NCBI GenBank assembly: GCA_021791615.1
Contig: JAJYWG010000254.1
Span: 7,746 to 71,745 of the forward strand
Length of the DNA stretch: 64,000 nt
Direction: 5' to 3'
Source: Actinomycetes bacterium
Lineage (GTDB): Bacteria; Actinomycetota; Acidimicrobiia; Acidimicrobiales; RAAP-2
A model generated the notes under the pieces. The model saw only the letters and a list, made by a program, of their open reading frames with translations, was not told the DNA's origin and made no database searches. The stretch's first letter is position 1. Every line of letters begins with the position of its first letter. This document shows, in pieces, positions 25,581 through 34,579 of the stretch. Made by a program: the position numbers and the translations under genes.

Positions 25581-28153
25581 GCGAAGAGCCATGCCTGTTC
25601 TCGGGTGAGTTCCACTACTTCCGGGTCCCCCGCACAGCCTGGGCCGACCGTCTGGCGCAGATGGCCGACGCGGGATTGGACACCGCTTGCATCTACGTGC
25701 CGTGGAATTGGCACCAGCCTGACCCGGCGACGCTGGACTTGACGGGGCGTACCATCCCCGAAAGGGATCTCCTCGGGGCGCTCGACGCCATCGCCAGCGC
25801 CGGTCTGCAGTGCATCTACCGTCCCGGACCGTTCATCACTGCCGAGTGGCGCAACGGAGGGATCCCGGACTGGCTGCTCGACTCGGAACCGGCGATTCGA
25901 GCCCTCGACGCCAGCGGCTCGGTCAGCGACGGGGGCGGTTACCCGCTCATCACCTATGCCCATCCGAGGTTCGTCGAAACCTCTCAGGCATGGCTCCGGA
26001 CTGCTTGCGAGGCAATCGTCGATCGCTTGTGCGAGCACGGCGGTTTCATCAGCGCCGTCCAGCTCGATGACGAGCCTTCGTACTGGCAGAGCCTGGGTGA
26101 CCCTTTCAGCTTGGACTACCACCCCCTTCTCGTGAGCCCGGTCGCAGGCGGCTCGCCCTGGGCGAAATTCCTCCTGGAACGCCACGGGTCCATGAGTGCA
26201 GTGGCATCGGCCCACGATCGCCCGGAATGGTCCCGGCCCGAGGACATCGAACCCCCACGCCAGCCCATGTCCGACGGGCGGGAGCTGGCCCGGTACCTGG
26301 ACTGGCTGGACTTCAAGCTGGACCAGATCAACCGGTACGTCGCCATCTGCTACGAGACGGCAAGAGGGGCGGGGATGGTGGGCCGCCTCATGATGCTGTA
26401 CCCCTATCTGAGCTCTCTCCAGGCCAAGAAGTTCTCCTCTTTCGCAGATCGCATGAACCTCGACCTCCACTTGACCGACGAGTGCTACCTCTCACTCATG
26501 GGGTCGTACGCAGGTGCCGAGGAAAAGATCGCGGCGGTCATCTCCACTCACGAGGCGTACCACCTGTGGCGCGGCGTCGATCACGGTCCACCGGTCGCCA
26601 TGGAGATCCAGTCGTCAAACGCCAGCTATCTCCCACCTGGTGCCATGGAGCTTCTCTACGCCCTGACTGCGATCCGAGGCGTGCGCGGGATGAATTTCTA
26701 CATGATGGTCGGAGGAAAGAACCCTCCTGGCTTCGAGAACGAGACGGGGTCGGAGTACGACATCTGTGCTCCGATCTCCGTCGAGGGCAAACGCCGCCCT
26801 CACTTCGACACCGTTGCCAAGATCGTCCGCGTGATGCGAACCATGGAGCCGGAGATCCACGAGATGCGCCCGCTCATCGACGTCTCGATCGGGGTGCACC
26901 TGGACTATGACGCGGCCTCGATGGGGGGAGCTGCTCTGGCCCTCGACGCGTGGGGGCTCCAGACCCTGCTCCCCCAAGGTGAGATGGGGCTCTCGTCGTC
27001 AGCCGGGCTGCAGAGCCTCCTCGCCACCTCGAGCATCAGCTGGAACCTCGTCGACATCGCCGACAGGGCGAGCCCACTCGAAGCAGCACACCAATGCTGG
27101 GTTGGTTGCCTGGACTTCTTGGCTGCCCCGGTGCAGCAGCGGCTCGTCGACTACGCCGCCGGCGGCGGCCACTTGGTGCTCCTTCCGGCACTGCCCACGC
27201 GTGACGACACGATGGCACCCTGTGACGTGCTCGCTCGAGCTGTCTTCCCAGGCGGCAAGCTGCCTGCGTTCGCCGGATTTGCCGGGGGGATGTCAGGAAC
27301 CGCTCTCGTGCGTGACGAGCTCGGTCGGACGATCGTCGGCATCGGGCGAGCCACCTCCTTCGACCTTCCAGCTGGCAGCGAAGCACTGGCGTTCTCTGCC
27401 GAGGACGGGCGTCCGTGCGCCTGCACTCAGCCCTTCGGGCAAGGCCGGATCACCTTCATCGGGTTCCGCTTGGGCTACGACCCCGATGGAGGACCCGGAG
27501 CTGCGGCGCTGTGCCGGCGCATCGTCGAATGGGACGGTACCTCCTGCGCAGTGTCCTCCTCAGACCCGCAGATCGCGGCGTTCGAGATGGCCGGCCCTTC
27601 GGGTGGGCTGGTCTGTGTCGTCAACCCGGTCGACGCTCCGGCCGCCACGCGCGCCACCTACACCAGACCTTGTCCGTCACCTGCCGGCGCCCCCGTCGGA
27701 GCTGGCGAGCGCAGCGGCAGCGGTAGCACCGGCGAGCCCAACGGCAGCCGAGATGGCCGCAGCCAGAGCGCACTCGGGCACCGGACCCTCCCGGCGCTGC
27801 TGGACTCCATCTCCATGCCGGGTCGAGGAGCTCGGCTCCTGCCCGTCGAGGTCTCGCTCGGTGCCGCCGGGACCCTCGTACAAGCGACGGCAGAACTGAT
27901 CGGCCGCCACCTCGACGACGGGCGAGGGACGATCACGCTCCTTCTTCACGTCACCCAGCCCGGTCTGGTCGAGCTGGTCGTGCGTGGAGCGATCGCCGGC
28001 GCACTTGCGACCACACCGGCGGGGTCGATCGCGGTGACAGGTGGATCGGTGGCGATCGTCACCCCGGGGCCAGAGCCCGCCGAGACCACCGTGGTCATCC
28101 AGGCGAGCCGACCTGGATCGATCGAATGCCGGCTGACGTCCGATCGCGCTTGA
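25577..28153 (+). CDS. Glycoside hydrolase family 35-like (beta-galactosidase-like) protein
   Basis: 858 residues. The N-terminal TIM barrel (about 5-400) has LFSGEFHYFRVP, the IYVPWNWHQPDP strand, RPGPFITAEWRNGGIPDWLL split across 82-101, and a general acid at E166 in VQLDDEPSYW (usual NE replaced by DE). A likely nucleophile is E343 in VAMEIQSSN. The C-terminal half has a trimer-like GATase segment and beta domains, with a Gly/Ser-rich linker near 705-735. The TTG start overlaps the leader ORF stop. No signal peptide is visible. The adjacent ABC exporter gives no clear substrate clue. The fold call is firm; the exact sugar is not known. Confidence 0.82.
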   Translation: MSEEPCLFSGEFHYFRVPRTAWADRLAQMADAGLDTACIYVPWNWHQPDPATLDLTGRTIPERDLLGALDAIASAGLQCIYRPGPFITAEWRNGGIPDWLLDSEPAIRALDASGSVSDGGGYPLITYAHPRFVETSQAWLRTACEAIVDRLCEHGGFISAVQLDDEPSYWQSLGDPFSLDYHPLLVSPVAGGSPWAKFLLERHGSMSAVASAHDRPEWSRPEDIEPPRQPMSDGRELARYLDWLDFKLDQINRYVAICYETARGAGMVGRLMMLYPYLSSLQAKKFSSFADRMNLDLHLTDECYLSLMGSYAGAEEKIAAVISTHEAYHLWRGVDHGPPVAMEIQSSNASYLPPGAMELLYALTAIRGVRGMNFYMMVGGKNPPGFENETGSEYDICAPISVEGKRRPHFDTVAKIVRVMRTMEPEIHEMRPLIDVSIGVHLDYDAASMGGAALALDAWGLQTLLPQGEMGLSSSAGLQSLLATSSISWNLVDIADRASPLEAAHQCWVGCLDFLAAPVQQRLVDYAAGGGHLVLLPALPTRDDTMAPCDVLARAVFPGGKLPAFAGFAGGMSGTALVRDELGRTIVGIGRATSFDLPAGSEALAFSAEDGRPCACTQPFGQGRITFIGFRLGYDPDGGPGAAALCRRIVEWDGTSCAVSSSDPQIAAFEMAGPSGGLVCVVNPVDAPAATRATYTRPCPSPAGAPVGAGERSGSGSTGEPNGSRDGRSQSALGHRTLPALLDSISMPGRGARLLPVEVSLGAAGTLVQATAELIGRHLDDGRGTITLLLHVTQPGLVELVVRGAIAGALATTPAGSIAVTGGSVAIVTPGPEPAETTVVIQASRPGSIECRLTSDRA

Positions 28154-28190
28154 GCTCGTCCCGGCAACGCCCCGGGCAGGTTACGAGCTC
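28152..28190. terminator. Terminator-like inverted repeat between convergent genes
   Basis: GAGCTCGT (28152-28159) pairs with ACGAGCTC (28183-28190), and a CCCGG/CCGGG stem is nested directly inside. It overlaps the GH35-like stop and faces the convergent condensation-domain gene. No T run follows. Confidence 0.6.
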
Positions 28191-28228
28191 GATGTCGCGC
28201 GGGTGGTCGAGAGGCTCTGCAGGCCGGA

Positions 28229-29572
28229 TCACACGCCCATCTGCGAGCGGAGCTCCCCTACGAGGGCGTCGAGGAGCTCGGGAGACGCTGACGCCGAGAG
28301 GAAGAAGAAGTTCCTCCCGCCTTCGCCGTCCGGAGTGCAATTCACCCGGAGGATGTCCCGGTTGCCCGTGTGGACCCGGAACCGCCGCTGGCGCACGCCG
28401 GCGAGATCGAGACCTTCTCGTTCGGCGAATAGGTAGAACCCGATCGTCGGCGGAGGCGGCACGTACCGGTCGAGGCCGACGGACTCGGCCTCCGCGAGCG
28501 GGGCGGGCACCACGCCGTGGGTCATCGCGGCCCGAAGGGCAGCCATCACCCTCGGTGAGACGTCCTCCAGCTTTTCACCAGGGTGGACTTCGGCACGCAG
28601 TCGGACCGGCCCGACGAAATTTCCGATCATCTTCCTGGTCACCGGCAAGCGGCGGCTCGACATCGCCGACGTCACCACGAAGTCCTCGGCGCCGGCCACC
28701 GCGCACAGCGCGATCTCCAGCCACGAGAGCACCACGACGTACGGCATCGTCGCCAGGGCTGGAGTTGCCCTGACAAGCCTATCCCATGTCGCTCCGGGCA
28801 CGTTGAAAAACCGAGTGATGCTGCGATCGCCAGTCGCCGTCGGCCACTCCCCTGCAGCAGCTCTGGCCGGCAGCTCGCCTGCCCAGAATTGGCGAGCTCG
28901 CTCGAAGGCCGCAAAAGTCACCGGGTAGTCCAGGACGTATTGCAGGTAGCTCGTCTCGTCGGGCACGGGTAGCTCGGGGGCCGGCCGTCCCGCATGGGCG
29001 GCGTAGGCACGCGAGATCTCGGCCGCGACCAGCGTGCCCGAGTCCCCGTCCACCGCCGCCTCGGCCACCCAGACCGACAGCACGTGGGTCTTCGGGGCCA
29101 CGACGTAGAGGGTGGCCTGGAGGCGCGCGTCGTCCCACGGTGAGAGGTCCTGGTACTCGATCTCGACTGCTCGGACCGCGGTCGTGAGCGCTTCGAGCTT
29201 CGGCCGGTCGTCGAGCCGGACCACCCCGAGCACGCCGGGATGGAACGGCGTGACGATCTGCTCGGGACCCTGCCCGCGGTCGAGGAAGCGCACGCGGAGC
29301 ATTTCGTGCCGAGCGACGACGTCGTCGAGGGCGAGGGCGAGGGCGGACGCGTCGAGACGCCCGTTCAACTGGTAGATCCAGCTCATGAACTCGCGGCTGG
29401 GGTTGAAGCGCGACATCAACAGCGACGATCGCTGGGTAGGGGATGCAGGGGCTGCAGCCACCACATCGGCTGGCCGGCCGCCACCCTGGTCCGAACGGTT
29501 ACCGACTCGGGGTCGACCGCCTGCTCGGGGGGGTTGGCGCGCCGACGAGCCGGGCGCGTCGACGTGGCTCAT
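28229..29572 (-). CDS. Condensation-domain-like protein without the HHxxxDG histidines
   Basis: 447 residues from the ATG at 29572; an in-frame GTG lies at 29590. About 60 disordered residues are followed by a condensation/acyltransferase fold: QRSSLLMSRFNPSREFMSWIYQ, DVVARHEMLRVRFL, and near the C-terminus IGNFVGPVRLRAEV. In condensation domains the active site reads HHxxxDG. Here the equivalent stretch is VAEAAVDGDSG, so the DG remains but both histidines are lost. It may be a catalytically dead or binding-only homologue, such as an epimerase-like or interface domain. No NRPS, carrier protein or PKS gene is nearby. It is divergent from the oxidoreductase at 29611. Confidence 0.78.
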   Translation of the reverse strand: MSHVDAPGSSARQPPRAGGRPRVGNRSDQGGGRPADVVAAAPASPTQRSSLLMSRFNPSREFMSWIYQLNGRLDASALALALDDVVARHEMLRVRFLDRGQGPEQIVTPFHPGVLGVVRLDDRPKLEALTTAVRAVEIEYQDLSPWDDARLQATLYVVAPKTHVLSVWVAEAAVDGDSGTLVAAEISRAYAAHAGRPAPELPVPDETSYLQYVLDYPVTFAAFERARQFWAGELPARAAAGEWPTATGDRSITRFFNVPGATWDRLVRATPALATMPYVVVLSWLEIALCAVAGAEDFVVTSAMSSRRLPVTRKMIGNFVGPVRLRAEVHPGEKLEDVSPRVMAALRAAMTHGVVPAPLAEAESVGLDRYVPPPPTIGFYLFAEREGLDLAGVRQRRFRVHTGNRDILRVNCTPDGEGGRNFFFLSASASPELLDALVGELRSQMGV

Positions 29573-29610
29573 GTCCCTATATTGACCCACCGCACTACTA
29601 CGCTCGCTCC
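29573..29610. promoter_or_regulatory. Compact divergent promoter region
   Basis: Only 38 bases separate two divergent starts. On the plus strand TACGCT (29599-29604) lies six bases before ATG 29611. On the minus strand AATATA lies about five bases before ATG 29572. Both messages would be leaderless, so the two promoters overlap and may interfere. Confidence 0.5.
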
Positions 29611-30705
29611 ATGTCCTCTCCCACAGGCGTCATCCGCTACGGCATCATCGGCACCGGCATGATGGGCCTGGAGCACTTCCGGAACCTCGGCGCCGTCGAC
29701 GGTGTCGAGGTGACGGCGATGGCCGACCCCGACGAAGGCTCGCGCCAGTCGGCGCGCTCGACAGCGGAGATGGCCGGCCGGCCGGTGCCTGAGATGTTCT
29801 CCGACCACCGTGAGCTCCTGGCGTCGGGGCTCTGCGACGCCGTGGTGGTGGCCAGCCCGAACATGACCCACGCCGCCGTCCTCCTCGACGTCTTGGCTGC
29901 CGGCATCCACGTGCTGGTGGAGAAGCCGCTGTGCACGACGGTGGCCGACTGCGAGAAAGTGGTCGCCGCCGCCGAAGACTTCGGGGGTGTCGCCTGGGTC
30001 GGGCTCGAGTACAGGTACATCCCTCCGGTCGCCGCGCTGATCGACCGGGTGAGAGACGGTGTGGTGGGCGACCTCCGGATGATGGCCATCCGGGAGCACC
30101 GTTACCCGTTCCTGCCCAAAGTCGGGAACTGGAACCGCTTCAACCGCAACACGGGCGGGACGTTGGTGGAGAAGTGCTGCCACTTCTTCGACCTCATGAA
30201 CCTGGTGATCGGACGTGACCCGGTCCGGGTGATGGCCTCAGGCGCCCAGGACGTGAACCATCTCGACGAGCGATACACAGGCGAGATGCCTGACATCATC
30301 GACAACGCCATGGTGATCGTCGAGTACGAGGGGAGCGCCCGCGCGTCGCTCGACCTGTGCATGTTCGCCGAGGCAAGCAGGAACCAGGAAGAGCTGAGCG
30401 TCGTGGGCGACCTCGGGAAGGTGGAGGCCTTCGTCCCGTCCGGCATCGTGCGGACCGGTCAGCGGGCCCGCGGGCCATGGGGCGTCACCGAAGAGGTGCC
30501 GACCGACGACCGGATCCAGCACGAGGGGTTCCACCACGGCTCGAGCTATCTGGAGCACCTGGACTTCCTCAGCGCCATACGCAGCGGTACGCCGGCACAA
30601 GTGAGCCTTGCCGACGGCCTGCTGAGCGTGGCCGTCGGCGCGGCGGCGCAGCAATCCATCGCCGAGCACAGGGCGGTCGAGATGTCCGAAGTCCTCGCAG
30701 GCTGA
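29611..30705 (+). CDS. Gfo/Idh/MocA family oxidoreductase
   Basis: 364 residues. The N-terminal Rossmann motif is YGIIGTGMMG, followed by the acidic MADPDE strand end. The catalytic lysine is in VEKPLCT, and the C-terminal domain has GGTLVEKCCHFFDLMNLV, the family's helix. It is NAD(P)-dependent and acts on sugars or cyclitols such as inositol derivatives. The substrate is not determined. ATG 29611 follows a TACGCT box by six bases (leaderless). It is convergent with the LLM monooxygenase gene 19 bases downstream. Confidence 0.9.
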   Translation: MSSPTGVIRYGIIGTGMMGLEHFRNLGAVDGVEVTAMADPDEGSRQSARSTAEMAGRPVPEMFSDHRELLASGLCDAVVVASPNMTHAAVLLDVLAAGIHVLVEKPLCTTVADCEKVVAAAEDFGGVAWVGLEYRYIPPVAALIDRVRDGVVGDLRMMAIREHRYPFLPKVGNWNRFNRNTGGTLVEKCCHFFDLMNLVIGRDPVRVMASGAQDVNHLDERYTGEMPDIIDNAMVIVEYEGSARASLDLCMFAEASRNQEELSVVGDLGKVEAFVPSGIVRTGQRARGPWGVTEEVPTDDRIQHEGFHHGSSYLEHLDFLSAIRSGTPAQVSLADGLLSVAVGAAAQQSIAEHRAVEMSEVLAG

Positions 30706-30724
30706 CGCACGGTCATCGGTCCGG

Positions 30725-31783
30725 TCACACGGTGAGTGGCGCGTGGTCGATGAGGGGGAGCACCAGCTCGCCGAAGCGGCGGCACTCGTCGATGTGGGGG
30801 TAGCCCGACAGGATGAACGCATCCATGCCCAGTTCGGCATAGCGGGAGAGCTTTGCGGCCACCTGCTCGGGATCGCCGACGAGCGCGGCACCGCAGCCTG
30901 ACCGACCCCTGCCGATCCCGGTCCACAGGTGCTCCTCGACGTAGCCTTCGTCATCGGCTGCCGCCCGAAGCTCCCCCTGGCGACCCACGCCCGCCGATGC
31001 GGCGTCGAGTGAACGGTTCCGGATCGCTGCACCGGTATCGTCGTCGAGCATCGAGACGAGATGGCGGGCCGCCTCTCGCGCCTCGGACTCGGTGCGGCGG
31101 ACCACGACGTGCACCCGATAGCCGAAGCGCAGGGTGCGGCCGAGCGCGGCTGCCCGGCGGCGGAGATCGGCGACCACCGATGCCACCACGTCTTCGGTAT
31201 CCGGCCACATGAGGTAGACGTCGGCTGCGGCGGCTGCCAGCTCTCGGGCCGGCTCCGACAGGCCGCCGAAATAGACCGGAGGGCAGCGTCCCGACACGGT
31301 GCTCAGCCGCGGCGGGTCGACCTCGACGTCGTACCACGAACCATGATGGTCGACATGCTTGCCGTCCAGCAGGTCCCGGACGATCTGGAGCACCTCGCCG
31401 CTCCGGGCATAGCGCGGTGCCGAGTCGACTGCCTGCCCGGGCAGGTCGCTCGAGATCGCGTTGATCGTGAGCCTCCCCCCGAGCAGCCGATCCAAGGTGG
31501 CGAGCTGGCGGGCCAGCTTGGGTGGCCACTCCTCGCCGCATCGAACAGCCACGAGGAGGCGAATCCGATCGAGGGTGGGGGCCACGGCCGCGGCAAACGC
31601 CAGCGTGTCGATCCCGAGCGTGTACCCCGACGGGAGCAGGATGTTGTCGAACCCCGACGACTGGGCCTGGTGGACGATGGCCGCGCAGTGCTCATAGCTC
31701 GACCGGAGCGCGGGGTCGGGCACGCCGAGGAGCTCGTAGTCGTCGTCGCAGAGCGCTGCGAACCAGCTCATCTCCACTGCCAC
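30725..31783 (-). CDS. LLM-class flavin-dependent monooxygenase (SsuD-like)
   Basis: 352 residues from a GTG at 31783 placed seven bases after TACGAT on the minus strand (leaderless). It has a luciferase-like TIM barrel: FDNILLPSGYTLGIDTLAFA, TLDRLLGGRLTINAISSDLPGQ and PPVYFGGLSEPARELAA match the alkanesulfonate monooxygenase SsuD pattern. SsuD and relatives cleave C-S or C-C bonds with FMNH2 supplied by a separate reductase. No reductase or ssu transporter gene is adjacent. It may act on another substrate of the catabolic set. The 3' end faces the oxidoreductase gene. Confidence 0.88.
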   Translation of the reverse strand: MAVEMSWFAALCDDDYELLGVPDPALRSSYEHCAAIVHQAQSSGFDNILLPSGYTLGIDTLAFAAAVAPTLDRIRLLVAVRCGEEWPPKLARQLATLDRLLGGRLTINAISSDLPGQAVDSAPRYARSGEVLQIVRDLLDGKHVDHHGSWYDVEVDPPRLSTVSGRCPPVYFGGLSEPARELAAAAADVYLMWPDTEDVVASVVADLRRRAAALGRTLRFGYRVHVVVRRTESEAREAARHLVSMLDDDTGAAIRNRSLDAASAGVGRQGELRAAADDEGYVEEHLWTGIGRGRSGCGAALVGDPEQVAAKLSRYAELGMDAFILSGYPHIDECRRFGELVLPLIDHAPLTV

Positions 31784-31790
31784 CGTGCCG

Positions 31791-31796
31791 ATCGTA
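31791..31796 (-). promoter_or_regulatory. -10 box of the leaderless LLM monooxygenase mRNA
   Basis: TACGAT on the minus strand, seven bases before the GTG at 31783. This fixes the start of that gene better than the long upstream open frame does. Confidence 0.5.
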
Positions 31797-31918
31797 GCGG
31801 TCGGCCCGTCCGATCCGTCGATCGGCCTTCGAGCTCTCCAGGACTGCGCGCCACCAGTGCTTCTAGGATCAGGGAAACCGGCGAACCGAGGTCCGGTCCC
31901 GAGAAGGGAGCGCGCGGC

Positions 31919-32287
31919 ATGGCCCGAACGGGAGCGGAGTACGAGGACAAGTGGATCACGTGCACCGCCGAGGGCATCGAGGTGCGGGGCTACTACTTCC
32001 CGTGGGGCACCAAGCGCATCCGCTACTCCTCGGTCAAAGGTGTCGTACGAGTCGAGATGTCCTCCCTCCGGGGCAAGGAGAGGATCTGGGGTACCTCCAA
32101 CCCGAGGTACTGGGCCAGCTTCGATCCCGGGCGCCCACGCAAGTCGGTGGCGTTCGTCTTCGACCTGGGTGCAATGGTCCGGCCGTTCGTCACGCCGGAA
32201 GACCCCGCGGCGTTCCAAGCCGCCGTCGCCGCTCACACCGGGCCGGTCAAATCCCCGCCCGAGGGTGCGCCGGGACCGGTTATCTGA
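31919..32287 (+). CDS. Small protein of unknown function, possibly PH-like
   Basis: 122 residues, ATG at 31919 with GAGAAGGGAG upstream and TAGGAT at 31864-31869 as a likely -10. The sequence reads as a beta-sandwich with a C-terminal helix: ITCTAEGIEVRGYYFPWGTKR, then KGVVRVEMSSL, WASFDPGRPRKSVAFVF and a final PEDPAAFQAAV. This order resembles short bacterial PH-like domain proteins, but I do not recognise a named family. It stands alone between the LLM gene (divergent) and the amidohydrolase. Confidence 0.65.
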   Translation: MARTGAEYEDKWITCTAEGIEVRGYYFPWGTKRIRYSSVKGVVRVEMSSLRGKERIWGTSNPRYWASFDPGRPRKSVAFVFDLGAMVRPFVTPEDPAAFQAAVAAHTGPVKSPPEGAPGPVI

Positions 32288-32323
32288 AGCACCGGGACGA
32301 CGGCCGTCCACCGGGAACTCGGA

Positions 32324-32383
32324 CCGGGCACCGTCGCACTGGGCACGGGAACACCGGGCACCGTCGCGTCGGGCACGGGCGCG
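32324..32383. repeat. 30-bp tandem repeat, two copies
   Basis: CCGGGCACCGTCGC starts both copies (32324-32353 and 32354-32383), with the second half diverged. It lies just upstream of the amidohydrolase promoter. Confidence 0.75.
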
Positions 32384-32400
32384 ACCCGCTCGGCGCCGCC

Positions 32401-32423
32401 TACAGTATGTGACACCGGCGTCA
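32401..32423 (+). promoter_or_regulatory. Amidohydrolase promoter with TGACA-type operator
   Basis: TACAGT (32401-32406) is a good -10 box. TGACACCGGCGTCA (32410-32423) follows, a copy of the window's 14-bp palindrome with one arm mismatch. The site sits at the expected transcription start, 47 bases before the coding ATG. The same TACxGTAT-TGACA layout occurs on the minus strand at 36809-36788. Confidence 0.6.
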
Positions 32424-32469
32424 TATCCGGTCGCCCGGAGCACCGGTGTGAGCGGCGAAAGGAGCGGTG

Positions 32470-33765
32470 ATGCGCACGGAAGACATGATCTTGGTGAGCG
32501 TGGACGATCACGTCATCGAGCCCCCTGACATGTTCGACGGCCGCCTGCCGGCCAAGTACCAGGATCAAGCGCCAAAGCTCGTCCGCAGAGACGACGGGAC
32601 CGACTTCTGGCACTACGACGGGAACGAGATCCCCAACGTGGGGCTGAACGCCGTGGTCGGCAGGCCACCCGAGGAGTACGGCATCGAGCCCACCTCGCTC
32701 ACAGACATGCGCCGCGGGTGCTTCGACGTGCACGAGCGGGTCCGCGACATGAGCGCAAACGGCGTGCTCGGCTCGATGTGCTTCCCCTCCTTCCCCCAGT
32801 TCTGCGGGCAGCTCTTCGCCCGCCGGGAGGACAAGACAGAGGCGCTCGCGATGGTCCGGGCCTACAACGACTGGCACATCGAGGGTTGGTGCGGGGCAGA
32901 GCCCGGTCGATTCATCCCGCTCTCGATCCCGGCCATCTGGGACCCGGAGCTGGCGGCGGCCGAGGTCCGGCGCGTGGCGGCCGCGGGCTGCCACGCGGTC
33001 ACGTTCTCGGAGAACCCCGAGAAGCTGGGATGGCCTTCCCTGCACAACTCCCATTGGGACCCCTTCTGGACCGCCTGCTCGGACGAAGGCACGGTGGTGT
33101 GCATGCACCTCGGCTCGTCGTCCCAGCTCGTGATGACCTCGGTCGAGGCGCCAATCGACGTCATGATCAGCCTCCAGCCCATGAACATGGTCCAAGCCGC
33201 GGCCGACCTGCTGTGGTCACCGGTCCTCCGGCGCTACCCAGACCTCCGGTTCGCCCTCTCCGAAGGCGGGATCGGGTGGATCCCCTATGCCCTCGAGCGG
33301 ATCGACTACGTGTACCAGCACCACCATGCCTGGACCGGGCAGGACTTCGGCGACATGCTCCCGAGCCAGGTCTTCAAAGAGCGGATCATCACCTGTTTCA
33401 TCGACGACGCGTTCGGGATCGCCAACCGCGACTACCTCAACGTGGACAACATCACCTGGGAGTGCGACTACCCCCACTCCGACTCGACGTGGCCTCAGTC
33501 GCCCGAAGCCGCGATGAAGTACCTCGCCGACGTGCCCGATGAGGAGATCGACAAGATCACCCACCTCAACGCCATGCGGCACTTCCGCTACGACCCGTTC
33601 TCCGTCCGCCCCCGCGAGCGCTGCACCGTGGGATCCCTGCGGGCCGAGGCAGCCGACGTGGACACTCGCCCGGTGTCGAGGGCGCACGGTCGGACCGAGA
33701 CCGAGGGGGGCATCGTGAGCCTGGCAACGGTCGCTCGCAAGCTCGGTACCGGATCGACAGGCTGA
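32470..33765 (+). CDS. Amidohydrolase family 2 (metal-dependent hydrolase) protein
   Basis: 431 residues, ATG at 32470 after GAAAGGAGCGG. It has a TIM-barrel metallohydrolase pattern: SVDDHVIEPPDMF (first metal ligands, DxH) at the N-terminus, MHLGSSS with a barrel histidine near 220, and the terminal aspartate in WECDYPHSDSTWP near 340. The family contains decarboxylases such as ACMSD and hydrolases; mycobacterial relatives often sit in lipid-catabolism regions. The last 60 residues are a poorly conserved tail. The next gene, an enoyl-CoA hydratase, starts four bases after the stop. A paralogue lies at 44087. Confidence 0.9.
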   Translation: MRTEDMILVSVDDHVIEPPDMFDGRLPAKYQDQAPKLVRRDDGTDFWHYDGNEIPNVGLNAVVGRPPEEYGIEPTSLTDMRRGCFDVHERVRDMSANGVLGSMCFPSFPQFCGQLFARREDKTEALAMVRAYNDWHIEGWCGAEPGRFIPLSIPAIWDPELAAAEVRRVAAAGCHAVTFSENPEKLGWPSLHNSHWDPFWTACSDEGTVVCMHLGSSSQLVMTSVEAPIDVMISLQPMNMVQAAADLLWSPVLRRYPDLRFALSEGGIGWIPYALERIDYVYQHHHAWTGQDFGDMLPSQVFKERIITCFIDDAFGIANRDYLNVDNITWECDYPHSDSTWPQSPEAAMKYLADVPDEEIDKITHLNAMRHFRYDPFSVRPRERCTVGSLRAEAADVDTRPVSRAHGRTETEGGIVSLATVARKLGTGSTG

Positions 33766-33769
33766 TCCG

Positions 33770-34579
33770 ATGCCGGTGCACTACGAGCGCGGGGACGACC
33801 ACGTCGTCCGGATCACCATCGACCGCCCCGAGGCGCGCAACTCCTTGGACATGGAGCACTTCTTCCAGCTCCGGACGGCCTGGGAGCGCTTCGGCGGCGA
33901 AGACGACGCCTGGGTGGCCATCGTTACGGGCGTCGGCGAGGACTTCTGTGTGGGCGCCGACCTCAAGACCTACATCCCCCAGATCACGGCACTCCAAAAG
34001 CAGATCGCCGCGGGAGAGACCCCCGACGTCGGCGGCTACCGTCTCGACGACGGCATCAAAGCAGTGCTGCGGAACGTCGAGCTGTACAAGCCGATCATCG
34101 CCGCAGTGAACGGCACGTGCGTGGCCGGTGGGATGGAGATGCTGGGCGGCTGCGACCTGCGCATTGCCTCGGAAGAGGCCACGTTCGGGGTGATGGAGCC
34201 CAAGCGAGGGCTCTTCGCCGGGGGTGGTACCACCGTCCGGCTTCCCCGTCAGGTTCCTTTCCCTGCAGCCATGGAGCTGCTCTTGTGCGCCGACCGGATC
34301 CCGGCGTCTCGAGCCCTGGCAATGGGGCTCTTGAACGAGGTCACCACCTCCGAGCTCCTCATGGAGCGAGCCGAGGACTACGCGAAGCGCATCACCGCGA
34401 ACGGGCCGTTCGCCGTCCGCAAGACCAAGGAGTCGGTCCTGCGCGGGCTGGCCACCGACATGCGAGAGGCCTACCGGATCGAGTCGGCGATCTCCAAAGA
34501 GGTGTTCTCCAGCGACGATGCGAAGGAGGGTCCGGCGGCGTTCGCCGAGAAGCGCCCGCCGGTGTGGCGCAACCGCTGA
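33770..34579 (+). CDS. Enoyl-CoA hydratase/isomerase family protein
   Basis: 269 residues, four bases after the amidohydrolase stop. Crotonase fold: RPEARNSLDM at the start, the oxyanion-hole segment FCVGADLK near 62, and NGTCVAGGMEMLGGCDLRIA near 120. The acidic residue E in FGVMEPKRGLF supports hydratase chemistry (addition of water to a 2-enoyl-CoA). It should act with the ACADs and hydroxyacyl-CoA dehydrogenases of the window. Its 3' end faces the thiolase-like gene, with 112 bases between them. Confidence 0.9.
   Translation: MPVHYERGDDHVVRITIDRPEARNSLDMEHFFQLRTAWERFGGEDDAWVAIVTGVGEDFCVGADLKTYIPQITALQKQIAAGETPDVGGYRLDDGIKAVLRNVELYKPIIAAVNGTCVAGGMEMLGGCDLRIASEEATFGVMEPKRGLFAGGGTTVRLPRQVPFPAAMELLLCADRIPASRALAMGLLNEVTTSELLMERAEDYAKRITANGPFAVRKTKESVLRGLATDMREAYRIESAISKEVFSSDDAKEGPAAFAEKRPPVWRNR

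Noticed and set aside
30700..30740. Possible hairpin and TGAC/GTCA pair between the oxidoreductase and LLM genes
   Set aside because: Spacing is 13 rather than 14 bases, the location is between convergent stops, and pairing is weak.
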